A stretch of DNA of 64,000 nucleotides from positions 7,383,001 to 7,447,000 of the forward strand of contig NC_065425.1 in assembly GCF_024362695.1 (NCBI RefSeq), read 5' to 3'. Of the stretch, positions 12,301-18,644 are shown piece after piece. The notes below the pieces were generated by a model. That model saw only the letters and a list, made by a program, of their open reading frames with translations. It did not search any database and was not told the DNA's origin. A program made the position numbers and the translations under genes. Every line of letters starts with the position of its first letter. Positions within the stretch are counted from its first letter, which is position 1. The DNA is from Pectinophora gossypiella. Taxonomy: Eukaryota > Arthropoda > Insecta > Lepidoptera > Gelechiidae.

Positions 12301-15300
12301 AATGTAGCCAGGAAAGTCTCTCATTGAAAGAAACCGAGGATTTGTTGAAGAAAATTAGATCAAAATGGCGGTTACGTTATTTTGACTGCTATAAGGCGTC
12401 ATCATCATCACCAGCCCATTAACGTCCCCACTGCTGGGGCAAGAGCCTTCCCTATGGATGGATAGGGAGATCGGGCCTTAAACCACAACGCGGGCCCAGT
12501 GCGGATTGGTGGTTATTAACGACTGCTAATGCAGCCGGGACCAACGGCTTAACGTGCCTTCCGAAGCACCGAGGAGCTCGAGATGAAAACTTTTTTTTGT
12601 GGTCACCCATCCTATGACCGGCCTTTGCGAAAGTTGCTTAACTTCAACAATCGCAGACCGAGCGCGTTTACCACTGCGCCACCGAGCTCCTCAAATACAT
12701 ATACATACAGGGTGTTAGTGACATCGTAACGAAAACTTTGAGGGGTGATTGAGGCCATGATTCTGAGATGATATCAAGTAGAATTTTCCGTCGCAAAAGT
12801 ATGGAATTGAAAATAATTTAAAAAAACACAATTTTCAGGAATATTCAGACTGAAAATTCCACTTGATATCAACTCAGAATCATGGTCTGAACCATCCCCC
12901 TCAGTATTCGTTACGGTGTCACTAACACCCATACCTACTTGTATGGCTACCGTATGTACTTGTGTGGGGTGTAAGTGACATCGTAACGAATACTGAGGGG
13001 GATGATTCAGCTGATTATTCTGAGGTAATATCAAGTGGAATTTTTCATCGCAAAATTATAGAATTGAAAATAATTTAAAAATACTAAAAAAAATCATAAA
13101 TTTTGCGACGAAAAATTCCACTTATATTAACTCAGAATCATGGTCTGAATCATCCCCCTGAGTATTCGTTACGATGTCACTAACACCCTGTGTATAAACT
13201 AGCCTATAGTTTAGTATAGCGTGCAACAAATAAATAACTGGATACTTACACATAGTCTCGCGTGAACCGAATAGCCTAGACGTCTGGAAGTGTGGCCGGA
13301 CTTGCAGTAACGCCGATTGCAGAACCGAGTCGCTTCCAAGATAGTCTAAGACAATCAATAACATCATACAATCATTTCTCAATGTTTCCCTTTTGTATGT
13401 AATGTAGAATAATGTTGATATAATACTGTATTTTGAAAGAGATGTTTGCACGCATGAAAGTGGCTAAATCATATGTACTAGCAGACAGTAACACGGCCAA
13501 TTTCTTGCAGCTTGCGGCCAGGTTACCAGCATTATAATAGTGAGAAATGACTGTCCAATGTTATTGATTCTTATTATTTTTTCTTAGACATATCTTGGAA
13601 TGTTGGAATGGTCAACAACCCCATGGCTATTTAGCAGTACTTCAAATGACCGACAGGGACGGAAATAGAACCACGAAAACCAACTACATTTATCTTCTAC
13701 TATTTCTGACCTTGTCAATGATTGAGATCTCAGTAGAATACAAAACACACACACACAGAATGTAAGTTACACCTTACCAAATACTGAATGGGACGATTCA
13801 GTTCATGATTCTGAGTTAAAATTAAGTCGAATTTTCCGTCGCAAAATTCATGTTTCTTTTTTTTTAAGTTTTTTAAAATTATTATTTTTAATTCTTTACT
13901 ATTGCGATGGAAAACTCCACTTCAAAATCATGAGCCAAATCATCCCCCTCAGTATTCGTTACGATGTCACTTACACCCTATACAAATACGTACAGATACA
14001 AGTGGTCGTTATTGACACCGTAACGTTTCAATATTAACGTAACTTTTGGGTATGATTCAGACCATGATTCTGAGTTAATATCAAGTCCTGTCTGAAATTC
14101 ATGAAAATTTTAGTGCTTTTTTAAATTATTTTTCAGTTTCATACTTTTGCGACGGAAAATCCCACTTGATATCAACTCATAATCATGGACTGAATCATCT
14201 CTTAAAGTTTTCGATACGATGTCACTAACACCCTGTATACTTAAACGGCCCTGCACATCCCTAACATCAAGGCTCTGCTTTATACCACCTTACCAATAAA
14301 AAATAAAGAAGCGATGAACAATAATTTACAATAAAAAATAAATAAGTATTTGATAACTCAGTAAAGTTTAATCAAAATATTTGGTAATTGGATTCAAAGG
14401 ATCGTGACCGTAACTGTACTCAACCCATTCCCCCTTCCAACAGGTAATTTGTTGTATTTCATTCATCATCAGCCCATTAGCGTCCCCACTGCTGGGGCAC
14501 GGGCCTTCCCTATGGATAGATAGGGAGATCGGGCCTTAAACCATCACGCGGGCTCAGTGCGGATTGATGGTTATTAACTACTGCTAATGCAGCCGGGACC
14601 AACGGCTTAACGTGCCTTCCGAAGCACGTATTTCATTATTATGTTTAAAAATATTACCAATTAGTTCTAAGTTCAAATCCATCCAGTATCCTGTCACATA
14701 CTTAAACGCATATTCACCGCATGTTTCTTTTTTATTGGTATGGATCGTCTGGATTTGTTCCAATACCCAGAGATGTGTAGGGCCGGTGTATCTTGCATAA
14801 GATTATTTAATAGCTTAGTTAGAGACCACGTGTCCAACATTACTAAGAATCATAGTATTTCTTTGCCAAATAGCCCACGGGTTGAATCATTTGTCACAAC
14901 TGGAATGAAGCAAACTTTGCAATCTTGAGGTCAATTTTGTCTTCCTTGCAAAGTTGGCTCCAAAAACAACACTCAACTACAAGAAGAATTAACACTAACA
15001 GTGTTACTACAAAACAAAGACTAAAAGATAAACTATCTTTAAAATATAATCCGCATACGAAAGAAGTCCCGAAGGCCGCGGCGCTACTGTCGCAGATTCT
15101 GCATAGAATTATTATGACTTGTCAAGTTAGTTTCATTAAAATCCGCCGACTTCTTTCGTGGCGCGAAATACTATTTCGAACCTAGTTTATTTTTAGTTTG
15201 TGTTTTGTAGTAACACTGTTAAAGTTTCACTAGTGCCAAGTCTAAAAGGAACAAAGATAATTTTATTTTAATTTGACAGTCGTAAAACTAGCTATATCTC

Positions 15301-17916
15301 TTTCTTGCACTCATAGCTATCAAGACTAAAATAAGAAACAGCATTATTGATAGACTTGACCACACTTCCAGACAACTACTGATCTTTAGCCATTGGTTTT
15401 TCAAGCATTATGAATAACCAGTGGCTTATATGAAACTTAAATTAAAACTAATAGAATATATTATGTGTTGGCTGTAGCTACCCACAAACGATTTTATAAA
15501 TTTATTTTAAAACAAATATACTAGATGGCGTTACATGTACCAAAACTACTATAATAGCATAGCAACAGAATATAAGATCACGGCCACATTCCAAACCAGC
15601 GGGCTTAGCATCGTAAGCACGCGACTCTTTCTCGCCGCGACAGAGATCATCTGTCTCTCTCTGTGCAGTACTGTGAGAGAGTGACGGGTGACGTATGTCG
15701 AGGCGAGAAAGAGTCGCACGCTTACGGTGCTAAGCCTGCAGGGCAGCCAATTGTGATATTTTAATTTTAGTAAGTAAATATTAATGTGCGTCGCCTACAT
15801 CTTACATAATGTAACTATGTGCAATATACCCACTGAATAAATATATTTTCGAGTTTTGAGTATGCATAAAATAAAAAAACAGTCATAAAAATAAAAAAAA
15901 CAATAAATAGCCTACTTATATCGATCTCACTCTCACTGCTGGGCACAGACCTCCCCTCAATAAACTAGAGATGAACAGAGAGCATACTCCATCACGCTAC
16001 TCCAGTGCACTAATTATAAATATTATTTATATAAATTATTGGTAATTTTAATATATTTGAATATAGAAATATACATGACCAGGGGGGTTAGAACAGCCAC
16101 ATTGAAGCAATTCATCTATGAAAGCAATATTGCTATTTGACATTTGTTTGCATTGCGCACTTACTTTTATATGCGCCAATGTCAAATTGCAATATTGCTT
16201 TCATAGATTAATTGCTTCGATGTGGCCATTTTAACCCCCCAGAGGGCTACCCTCAATTCATCCCAACAAGTTGTGGAGATTTCTGTGCCCTGTAGTAGAA
16301 GAGATTCTCTTGTGTATGAAAAAATATGAATATCAAAAAAATGTAATGTAAAACTAGAGTTGGCTAAACATATAATGTAGCTATGATGTGTAGGTACGTA
16401 AAATAAATATAGTGCAAATTCTATCAACACTAGACATATTTAAAAAGTTAAAGAAAAGAGACTACACATCAACAACAACATCAACTAAATATTAATTTAA
16501 TGTGTGTATCGTAGATTTTACCTAAATAAACTTTTTTATTATTATTTGTATGTCGTTTCCATATCTCGGGCCTACGGAGTCCCGGACTTTTGGAAGGCGT
16601 GCGTGGGGCCGAAGCCAACACGTAGAGGCCCCTTAAGACAATTTAATCTAAATGTTTATTATTATTACTAACATAATTGTAAATATGTGTGTAAAAGTTA
16701 CGTAATCGCAAAAACAAACCGTGTATGATCCGGTCCCACAGCTTTATAAACGTAATCTGCTTGGATCTTATTAACTTGCAAAAACTGATGCAGTTTCGAT
16801 TTGGCATTCTCCATTGTCCAGTTGCCATGAAGGCTAGCGTTGACGTCCAAATCTTCAGCCTCCTCAACATTCTTCTGCTGTTGAAGTCGGTCCATGTAAG
16901 TGAAGCGACGGTTCTGTTCGCCCTGGTCATCACCTCCGTAGGCTTGGTAAGCTGGACCCATGCTTTGTGGCCCCATTCCTTCCTGTAAATTAGAAGCAAT
17001 AAATGGATGTAATACTGTACATGCACATATACTTATATATATATAAATTCACCCCCGCAGACCCTAATGGGGCGGGCAGAACCACAAGCAATCAAAGACA
17101 TCTTGCAGCCACTAAACTAAGTAATCCTGAGTACAACAAATAGCACAGTGTTGTGTAAATTTATTGTGCAAATTGTTTATAAGTTAGAATAATATAATTA
17201 TAAGTTCATTTTATTAATAAAAGATTTAATTAATCCTGGTTATCAAATGTTGTGAAGAATAATATAGAGTGAACATAAAGTTATATATTAATATTTAATA
17301 ACAATAATAAATAGAACCAAAAAAATTACCTGGAAAACAGGCCTACTCTGGTAATTGCCCTGCGGACCCTCATTCATAGCTCTCTGACTCATAGTTTCCT
17401 GAGCCATTGCCCCCTGTTCATTCTCAGTCTTCACCCTCACTTCCTCGGGAACGTCATTCTGAGCCACCTGCCCTGATCGCACGAGGTAGTTAACAAAGTC
17501 CCTGGAGGCATTCACCTGGGCCTCTTTCTTGGTGGTGGAGTTACCAGCCCCGACATATGCGATGCCTTCGACTCGGACCTCGCAAAGGAAACGTTGACGG
17601 TGTTTTGGACCTAAGTAAACATTTTTAGCACTCTGTCAGTAAGCATAAGTATTTTACACAAAATCGCTAATTAGTAATAAAACTGCCGAAAAAATCGAGG
17701 TTAGAATCTGATGTTTAATATATGCTGATTAACATATCTATTTTATATATTGATTCAAATCTTTTATAGTTTAGAAATATATACAAAATACATCCGAACA
17801 AATCAATAATATAACTAGACGAAAACCTTACCTGTGGCCCGGATATCAAACGTAGGATTTATGCCTTTTTTAGCACACCATGAGTGGAAAAACGACTTCA
17901 CGTCCATCGTGGACAT
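184..17916 (-). CDS. mle: maleless/DHX9-type RNA helicase A, 18 coding exons, 3' end beyond window
   Basis: ATP-dependent DEAH-box helicase that unwinds dsRNA and RNA:DNA hybrids in the nucleus; the fly ortholog MLE remodels roX RNAs in the MSL complex and human DHX9 acts in splicing and dsRNA handling. Eighteen exons with GT/AG borders join in one frame to 952 residues. Order seen: dsRBD1 (about 4-75), dsRBD2 (about 175-255), Walker A GNTGCGKTT (422-430), DEVH box (522-525, split by an intron), SAT (554-556), an acidic spacer (about 605-635), STNIAETSITI (motif V), QRKGRAGR (motif VI, 787-794), then winged-helix/HA2. The OB-fold and RGG tail are off the left edge. The start MSTMDVKSFF is chosen because MDVKSFF matches the family N-terminus; the ATG at codon 4 is an alternative. 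The family call is secure; whether it acts in dosage compensation here is not shown by sequence. Confidence 0.96.
589..660. mobile_element. MITE-E, terminal half
   Basis: Matches the terminal half of MITE-E: ATATCAACTCAGAATCATGG through GTCACTAACACCCTG. The other arm is missing. It is in mle intron 17. Confidence 0.8.
806..1006. mobile_element. Short foldback element with 12-bp flanking duplication
   Basis: Inverted arms TAATTAAAACACATAATA (831 on) and its complement (ending about 1008) enclose a 100-bp centre, with GGTTCTTACCGCG inside each arm. TACTTGTCAGTG occurs at 794-805 and again at 1007-1018. The right copy lies 20 bp from exon 17. Twelve bases is long for a DNA transposon and typical of retroposition. 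Confidence 0.72.
1038..1207 (-). CDS. mle: mle exon 17: winged-helix domain
   Basis: Encodes SIKLLRLGSIGHFLSKAPEP, DAVIEAEAMLRELGCLD and LTPLGTILAKLPIE. Strongly GC-rich at third positions. A repeat ends about 31 bp past the donor. Confidence 0.96.
1499..1580. repeat. Impure (GT)n microsatellite
   Basis: GTGT, GTGC and GAGT steps over about 80 bp in mle intron 16. A simple-sequence tract with interruptions; no function is implied. Confidence 0.9.
1779..1920 (-). mobile_element. MITE-I copy 1
   Basis: A 140-bp element with ends GCGGGCTTAGCACCGTAA and its complement, and a CTCTTTCTCGCC box next to each end. Its interior runs opposite to the copy at 2068..2208, so the two form an inverted pair in mle intron 16. 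Confidence 0.85.
2068..2208 (+). mobile_element. MITE-I copy 2
   Basis: Same family as 1779..1920 and 15599..15739, in the same orientation as the latter. Terminal inverted repeats of about 40 bp are visible. It lies 71 bp from exon 16 of mle. Confidence 0.86.
2280..2410 (-). CDS. mle: mle exon 16: motif VI
   Basis: Encodes RKGRAGRVRPGVCFTLCSRA and EEHLTAEMFRTPLHELAL. The arginine finger of motif VI is present. The donor is TCAG|GTACGG. Confidence 0.97.
2469..2552 (-). mobile_element. SINE-A fragment, inverted
   Basis: The central part of SINE-A in reverse (GGCTTAACGTGCCTTCCG to CAGGTGATCAG). It directly faces the plus-oriented SINE-A that follows, so the pair is a near-palindrome. Confidence 0.8.
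2555..2733 (+). mobile_element. SINE-A, tRNA-derived head and centre
   Basis: A tRNA-like head with Pol III B box GGTTCGAATCC (about 2593), then TATCACAAAAATCACTTTGTG and the CTTCGGAAGGCACGTTAAGC centre. It stops abruptly where SINE-B begins. Confidence 0.85.
2734..3011 (-). mobile_element. SINE-B, near full length
   Basis: Read on the minus strand: tRNA-like head with CCGGGTTCGATTCCCGATGG, middle shared with SINE-A, tail CTGTGCCCAGCAGTGGGACG near 2740. It is transcribed in the same sense as mle and lies within 26 bp of the exon 15 donor. Confidence 0.87.
3038..3193 (-). CDS. mle: mle exon 15: motif V
   Basis: Encodes VILSTNIAETSITINDVVYV and YATVWASRTNLEQ. Motif V (STNIAETSIT) is intact. 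A SINE-B copy begins only 26 bp beyond the donor in the following intron. Confidence 0.97.
3206..3400. repeat. Probable truncated non-LTR tail
   Basis: Contains GAGGCCTTTGCCCAGC followed by CTAATACAGGCTAAA, a motif frequent at the 3' end of lepidopteran non-LTR elements. The upstream part has no intact reading frame. Assignment is tentative. Confidence 0.45.
3721..3954 (-). CDS. mle: mle exon 14: RecA2, motif IV region
   Basis: Encodes LSFELIEAILLYITNL, AVLVFLPGWNLIFALMRHL, and ILPLHSQIPREDQKKVF, all diagnostic of the second helicase lobe of DHX9. It is exactly 78 codons in phase 0. Confidence 0.96.
4165..4450. mobile_element. MITE-E, one monomer plus dimer linker
   Basis: A complete monomer (GTAACATCGTAACAAATACTG to CACTAAACACCCTGTATA) is preceded by the linker CTACTTGTATGG...TGTACTTGTA and a stub of the other monomer. 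It is thus a truncated dimer. It lies in mle intron 13. Confidence 0.83.
4547..4653 (-). CDS. mle: mle exon 13: acidic spacer and YSPQT segment
   Basis: Encodes GMGADEQDEDLNKNC then YSPQTSQSMAQLSEKD, the variable insert between the two RecA lobes. The donor is GAT|GTGAGT and the frame matches both neighbours. Confidence 0.92.
4671..4890 (-). mobile_element. SINE-M
   Basis: On the minus strand it begins near a TTCGAAACCCGATGCCGGAC segment resembling a tRNA B-box arm, and ends GTCGTGAACTTATGTTATT. Related copies lie at 24811, 31830, 50215/50713, 51427 and 61960. It starts 18 bp before exon 13. Confidence 0.72.
5091..5235 (-). CDS. mle: mle exon 12: lobe linker and start of acidic spacer
   Basis: Encodes VPGRTYPVTQYFLEDAIELT, followed by a Lys/Arg patch RKRKASGKKASR and then a run of Asp/Glu. 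The GAT/GAC run makes this part low-complexity. Confidence 0.94.
5642..5791 (-). CDS. mle: mle exon 11: second half of motif II and motif III SAT
   Basis: Begins VHERDADTDFALILLRDL (completing DEVH) and carries ILMSATVDTTLF with motif III. The box reads DEVH rather than the DEIH usual in vertebrate DHX9, a conservative change. Confidence 0.95.
5806..6115 (-). mobile_element. Jockey-like LINE, decayed 3' end
   Basis: The minus strand translates, across one frameshift, into REWNSLPSSVFP and GAFKTRVNRYLLGELAPS, the typical C-terminus of Jockey/CR1-type reverse transcriptases of moths. 5'-truncated and non-functional. Confidence 0.78.
6155..6357. repeat. Unclassified repeat Q, copy 1
   Basis: Shares TTTTAATGATTTTTATATATG, CAGTAATTCACTTA and ATGGCGGCTTGTCATA with 9262..9605, in the same order. 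No terminal repeats or coding were found. Confidence 0.7.
6358..6512. mobile_element. MITE-R with 50-bp inverted arms
   Basis: The arms CTGTTTAATAAAACTTACAA and its complement, each continuing through GACAATTTGATG, enclose a 50-bp centre. CCTGGT flanks it at 6352-6357 and about 6514-6519, a possible 6-bp target duplication. It ends 37 bp from mle exon 10. Confidence 0.78.
6550..6676 (-). CDS. mle: mle exon 10: motif Ib and first half of the DEVH box
   Basis: Encodes RFESVLPRPYGSIMFCTVGV, LLRKLEGGLRGVSHVLVDE. The DE of motif II is at the exon end, so the Walker B box is split by the intron between exons 10 and 11. Confidence 0.95.
6709..7024 (-). mobile_element. SINE-A, complete copy with 10-bp target duplication
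   Basis: Reads from the tRNA-like head (7024 end; B box GGTTCGATTCC) to the tail AACCCACACGATAGAAG. GTTTAGTATT is duplicated at 6699-6708 and 7025-7034. At 316 bp this is the reference copy for the family in this window. Confidence 0.93.
7503..7651 (-). CDS. mle: mle exon 9: motif Ia
   Basis: Encodes FILDDYI, then VCVTQPRRISAVSVAERVA (motif Ia, TQPRR) and ERCEDLGNSVGY. Locally GC-rich third positions differ from the AT-rich intron around it. Confidence 0.95.
7688..7992 (-). mobile_element. SINE-K, near full length
   Basis: The minus strand starts with a tRNA-like head (AAGCCCAGTTGGTCAAACGC, B box GGTTCGAATCC), continues through GTGAAGGAAAACATCGTGAG, and ends in GGGATAATGCTAGGGGGCTG. Partial copies are at 29473, 46788 and 49200. 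Confidence 0.85.
8150..8272 (-). CDS. mle: mle exon 8: RecA1 Walker A
   Basis: Contains LPVYAMRSQIMEAINENPV and Walker A GNTGCGKTTQ, with the Lys and Thr that bind ATP phosphates and magnesium. Intact, with no sign of decay. Confidence 0.96.
8457..8545. mobile_element. MITE-O, single arm
   Basis: Matches one arm of the foldback at 40887..41190: CTAATTTTATTTTAAGTTAT and TTATCCGCCGAAAAGGAAAG. The other arm is absent. Confidence 0.75.
8650..8744 (-). CDS. mle: mle exon 7: pre-core helix
   Basis: Encodes EGPLATTSLDDISADLEKHH and ends QNSQLYQ, the segment leading into helicase motif Q/I. Borders are TTTTGCAG and CAG|GTAAAT. Confidence 0.9.
8805..8980 (-). mobile_element. SINE-A head, decayed and interrupted
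   Basis: TCCTAACCGAACTAGGGATT to CTCAACCACTGAACGATGGA matches the SINE-A head in reverse. It is broken by a 70-bp insertion at 8855-8924. Confidence 0.75.
8855..8924 (+). mobile_element. 70-bp retroposed LINE tail inside SINE-A
   Basis: Bounded by ATGTCCATATTCG at 8842-8854 and 8925-8937. The insert holds GACAAGAGCGTGGCTCTTAA and ends in (GAT)n, matching the 3' end of the non-LTR fragment at 30958..31136. A minimal 5'-truncated insertion. Confidence 0.85.
9262..9605. repeat. Repeat Q copy 2, split by a SINE-A tail
   Basis: Same order of blocks as 6155..6357 up to GGCGGCTTGTCATAAGATT (about 9458), then resumes at ATAGGATTGAGCAGACCTG (about 9583). The interruption at 9459..9582 is a SINE-A 3' half (GTAAGTAAGTAGTTGTTACA to ACACGAGAGAAGAAG), with ATAAGATT/ATAGGATT as an imperfect duplication. 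Confidence 0.78.
9650..9841 (-). CDS. mle: mle exon 6: proline-rich linker with ANWNAWTG motif
   Basis: Encodes a low-complexity Pro/Gln stretch then WSPPQANWNAWTGCNID, a conserved signature just before the helicase core in MLE/DHX9 proteins. The donor is ATTG|GTAAGT. Confidence 0.92.
9894..10190. repeat. Repeat L, copy 1
   Basis: From GACGTGACTTATTGTAGATT through GGCCTGAGGGTGCCCAGTTG to AGGAAAAATATTTGAAAG it matches 60335..60520 closely. Reverse pieces are at 30058 and 44024. At 60520 the same block leads into a Jockey-like LINE tail, so it may be part of a LINE. The left 110 bp (CCGTAACCGTAGCCGAAA) are unassigned. Confidence 0.65.
10342..10545. other. Intron stretch without assigned element; G11 tract
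   Basis: Contains alternating GCTCTTA/TGAGAGC-like words (CGCTCTTATCTCTGAGATTT, GGCTCTCAAGAGTGCTCTCA) suggestive of an old palindromic element, then an 11-G run at 10533-10543. No family was matched. Confidence 0.4.
10970..11049 (-). CDS. mle: mle exon 5: linker before the helicase core
   Basis: An 80-nt exon encoding SSEGIMKPYPVAVSPDLEAQ and a little more. It is recognisable by its in-frame splice to both neighbours and by similarity to the DHX9 inter-domain linker. Confidence 0.87.
11098..11350 (+). mobile_element. SINE-A
   Basis: Head with B box GGTTCCAATCC, then ATCACAAAAATCACTTTGTG and the tail TAGTCGTTACATGAGTCATG; the last third is truncated. It fills most of mle intron 4. Confidence 0.85.
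11411..11584 (-). CDS. mle: mle exon 4: second half of dsRBD2
   Basis: Begins SFCCEMTIYVRQLGRN and contains the second dsRNA-contact helix SNKQTASKSCALSLVRQL. The paired Cys is a local variation on the usual SFVAEM-like strand. It ends FSGTLKKD with donor CAG|GTCAGT. Confidence 0.94.
11632..11778 (-). mobile_element. MITE-C copy 1
   Basis: A 147-bp element with ends TACGGTCACGAGT and complement TACAGTCATGAGC, carrying the internal TTTGACATTTAATGAGACTT on its minus strand. It abuts the LINE fragment that follows. Confidence 0.87.
11779..12087 (-). mobile_element. RTE-like LINE, 3' end of reverse transcriptase
   Basis: The minus strand translates as LNWFGHVERMKDNRITKAIY and GRPSRGRPRRTYIDQIGDVL, the C-terminal tail of endonuclease/reverse-transcriptase proteins of RTE-type elements. 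Open for about 100 codons but 5'-truncated, so a fossil fragment. Confidence 0.85.
12132..12333. repeat. Repeat N, copy 1
   Basis: Shares TTATCCATGAAATTAGAAG, GTACAGCGCC and GGGAATGTAGCCAGGAAAG with 40800..41740, 47140..47285 and 52390..52460. A T15 tract is internal. Class unknown. Confidence 0.65.
12401..12692 (-). mobile_element. SINE-J, near full length
   Basis: Minus strand: tRNA-like head GAGCTCGGTGGCGCAGTGGT, AAACGCGCTCGGTCTGCGAT, then a central CTTCGGAAGGCACGTTAAGC box shared with SINE-A and SINE-B, and tail GGACGTTAATGGGCTG followed by (GAT)n. Confidence 0.87.
12706..13194. mobile_element. MITE-E dimer 1
   Basis: Two palindromic monomers are joined by CACCCATACCTACTTGTATG and what follows, to GGGGTGTAAGTGAC. 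Outer ends are TACAGGGTGTTAGTGAC and its complement. The interior of each monomer is AT-rich (AATTATTTT and its complement), between TTTTGCGACGG-type arms. Confidence 0.87.
13762..14240. mobile_element. MITE-E dimer 2, diverged
   Basis: Same plan as the other dimers: a degenerate left end (TGTAAGTTACACCTTACCAA), linker near 13972-14010 (TATACAAATACGTACAGATA), and right end GTCACTAACACCCTGTA. Confidence 0.8.
14464..14628 (-). mobile_element. SINE-J, 3' half
   Basis: Tail and centre of SINE-J in the same orientation as 12401..12692, ending at CGTGCTTCGGAAGGCACGTT on the minus strand. The head is missing. Confidence 0.83.
15055..15185. repeat. Repeat S, copy 1
   Basis: AATTATTATGACTTGTCA and TTAAAATCCGC, preceded by TGTCGCAGATTCTGCAT, recur at 20560..20690 in the same order. 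Class unknown. Confidence 0.55.
15599..15739 (+). mobile_element. MITE-I copy 3
   Basis: GCGGGCTTAGCATCGTAAGC to GCTAAGCCTGC, with the same interior order as the copy at 2068. It lies in mle intron 3. Confidence 0.86.
15745..15860 (+). repeat. Repeat T tail
   Basis: TGTAACTATGTGCAATATACCCACTGAATAAATATATTTT is similar to the 3' ends at 46571..46770 and 62505..62600. The AATAAA suggests a retroelement 3' end. Confidence 0.5.
15941..16015 (-). mobile_element. SINE-B tail fragment
   Basis: CACTGCTGGGCACAGACCTC and ATACTCCATCACGCTACTCC match the SINE-B 3' region in reverse. Confidence 0.7.
16082..16240. mobile_element. MITE-H, complete foldback
   Basis: The arms start GGGGGGTTAGAACAGCCACA and its complement TGTGGCCATTTTAACCCCCC. 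Each continues through GAAGCAAT and AATATTGC for about 65 bp around a short centre. A good reference for the partial copies at 55, 23525, 42187 and 54441. Confidence 0.88.
16720..16982 (-). CDS. mle: mle exon 3: linker and first half of dsRBD2
   Basis: A Gly/Gln-rich linker is followed by NAKSKLHQFLQVNKIQADY, the first helix of dsRBD2, ending at GPDHT. The donor CACG|GTTTGT is weaker than consensus. The following intron is 5.1 kb and is the most repeat-laden in the gene. Confidence 0.93.
17330..17610 (-). CDS. mle: mle exon 2: rest of dsRBD1 and linker
   Basis: Encodes the core of dsRBD1 (FLCEVRVEG, then the Lys-rich NSTTKKEAQ helix that contacts the dsRNA phosphates, and ASRDFVNYLVR), followed by a Gln/Met-rich linker. 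The acceptor is TTAG and the donor CAG|GTAATT. Confidence 0.94.
17832..17916 (-). CDS. mle: mle exon 1: start codon and first helix of dsRBD1
   Basis: Encodes MSTMDVKSFFHSWCAKKG and on to the first strand of dsRBD1. The donor is CAG|GTAAGG. The bases before the ATG (AAAC) give a purine at -3. The exon ends after the first base of a codon, completed in exon 2. Confidence 0.93.
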
Positions 17917-18097
17917 GTTTGCGTCTTCCGTATAACAATTTTCACTTAGATTATTCAATAAATATGAAGAAAATCCAATGAATTAACTGAGATGGTGCCG
18001 CTCGTCGAGTATGAAATTCAATAGAGACGAGCCTGTCTGACGATACTCAATTACTCATCCGCTGTTACATAAAAAAAAAACAATAAATATCTCACAG
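17917..18097 (-). promoter_or_regulatory. mle 5' flank (5'UTR/promoter region)
   Basis: The 181 bp between the mle start codon and a SINE-F insertion. No TATA box was recognised; a GC-containing patch (CCGCTCGTCGAGT) is at about 17998. It must hold the 5'UTR, and part or all of the core promoter unless an upstream noncoding exon exists. Confidence 0.45.
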
Positions 18098-18107
18098 CAA
18101 TGGTTCC

Positions 18108-18634
18108 GGCTTTTTGGCGGGAAACGGGAACGGGACAGTTGCTTTCTTCATTGAATAAGAATAAGAATATGTTTATTTATCAAAAAACTTAAACATGTAT
18201 ACATTACTGGCGGACCCCGCACTAGGGAAACCCTGTATCGCGGAGGTCCTGAACATTTGTTATTACCAAACATATTTAAATATAATCTGAATAATTAATA
18301 CGAAGTGGTGTTTTGTGGTTAATGATCGCATTAAGTTAGTTGGAAGACATTCGCGAGTGTTATTATATCGGAGTATTCAATAAACAAAGTGTATCTGCCT
18401 ATTTTCGCTTCGTGCCAAGAAGCCGCTTCATAACTCGAAAGTTTATACGGACTTTTGAGTTAATTCGTTTGGGGTTCGGAGTAGGAGTCTACTCCGAGGG
18501 TGGGGGCTTAGGTTTCATCATCATCACCTTTCATCATTTCATTAATCATCAAGAAAAAAAATACGTCAGACATGGCTGTATGGGCATAGTTCCCTTTGCC
18601 TTACCCTTCGGGGAAAACCAAAACAAAAAAAAAC
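18108..18634 (+). mobile_element. SINE-F copy 1, with 10-bp target duplication, upstream of mle
   Basis: CAATGGTTCC flanks it at 18098-18107 and 18635-18644. It begins GGCTTTTTGGCGGGAAACGG and ends CCAAAACAAAAAAAACC. An extra segment of about 120 bp (roughly 18157-18275, containing GGCGGACCCCGCACTAGGG) interrupts it. It has no tRNA-like head. Its 5' end is 192 bp from the mle ATG, in the opposite orientation to the gene. Confidence 0.88.
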
Positions 18635-18644
18635 CAATGGTTCC

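Noticed and set aside
16527..16625. GC-rich patch (CGGGCCTACGGAGTCCCGGA to AGAGGCCCCTTAAGACA) as a possible extra mle exon
   Set aside because: Exons 3 and 4 already join in frame through a complete dsRBD2; the patch looks like an unassigned repeat.
16643..17026. 127-codon minus-strand frame over mle exon 3
   Set aside because: A shifted frame of the real exon; the spliced MLE frame is the one that continues dsRBD2.
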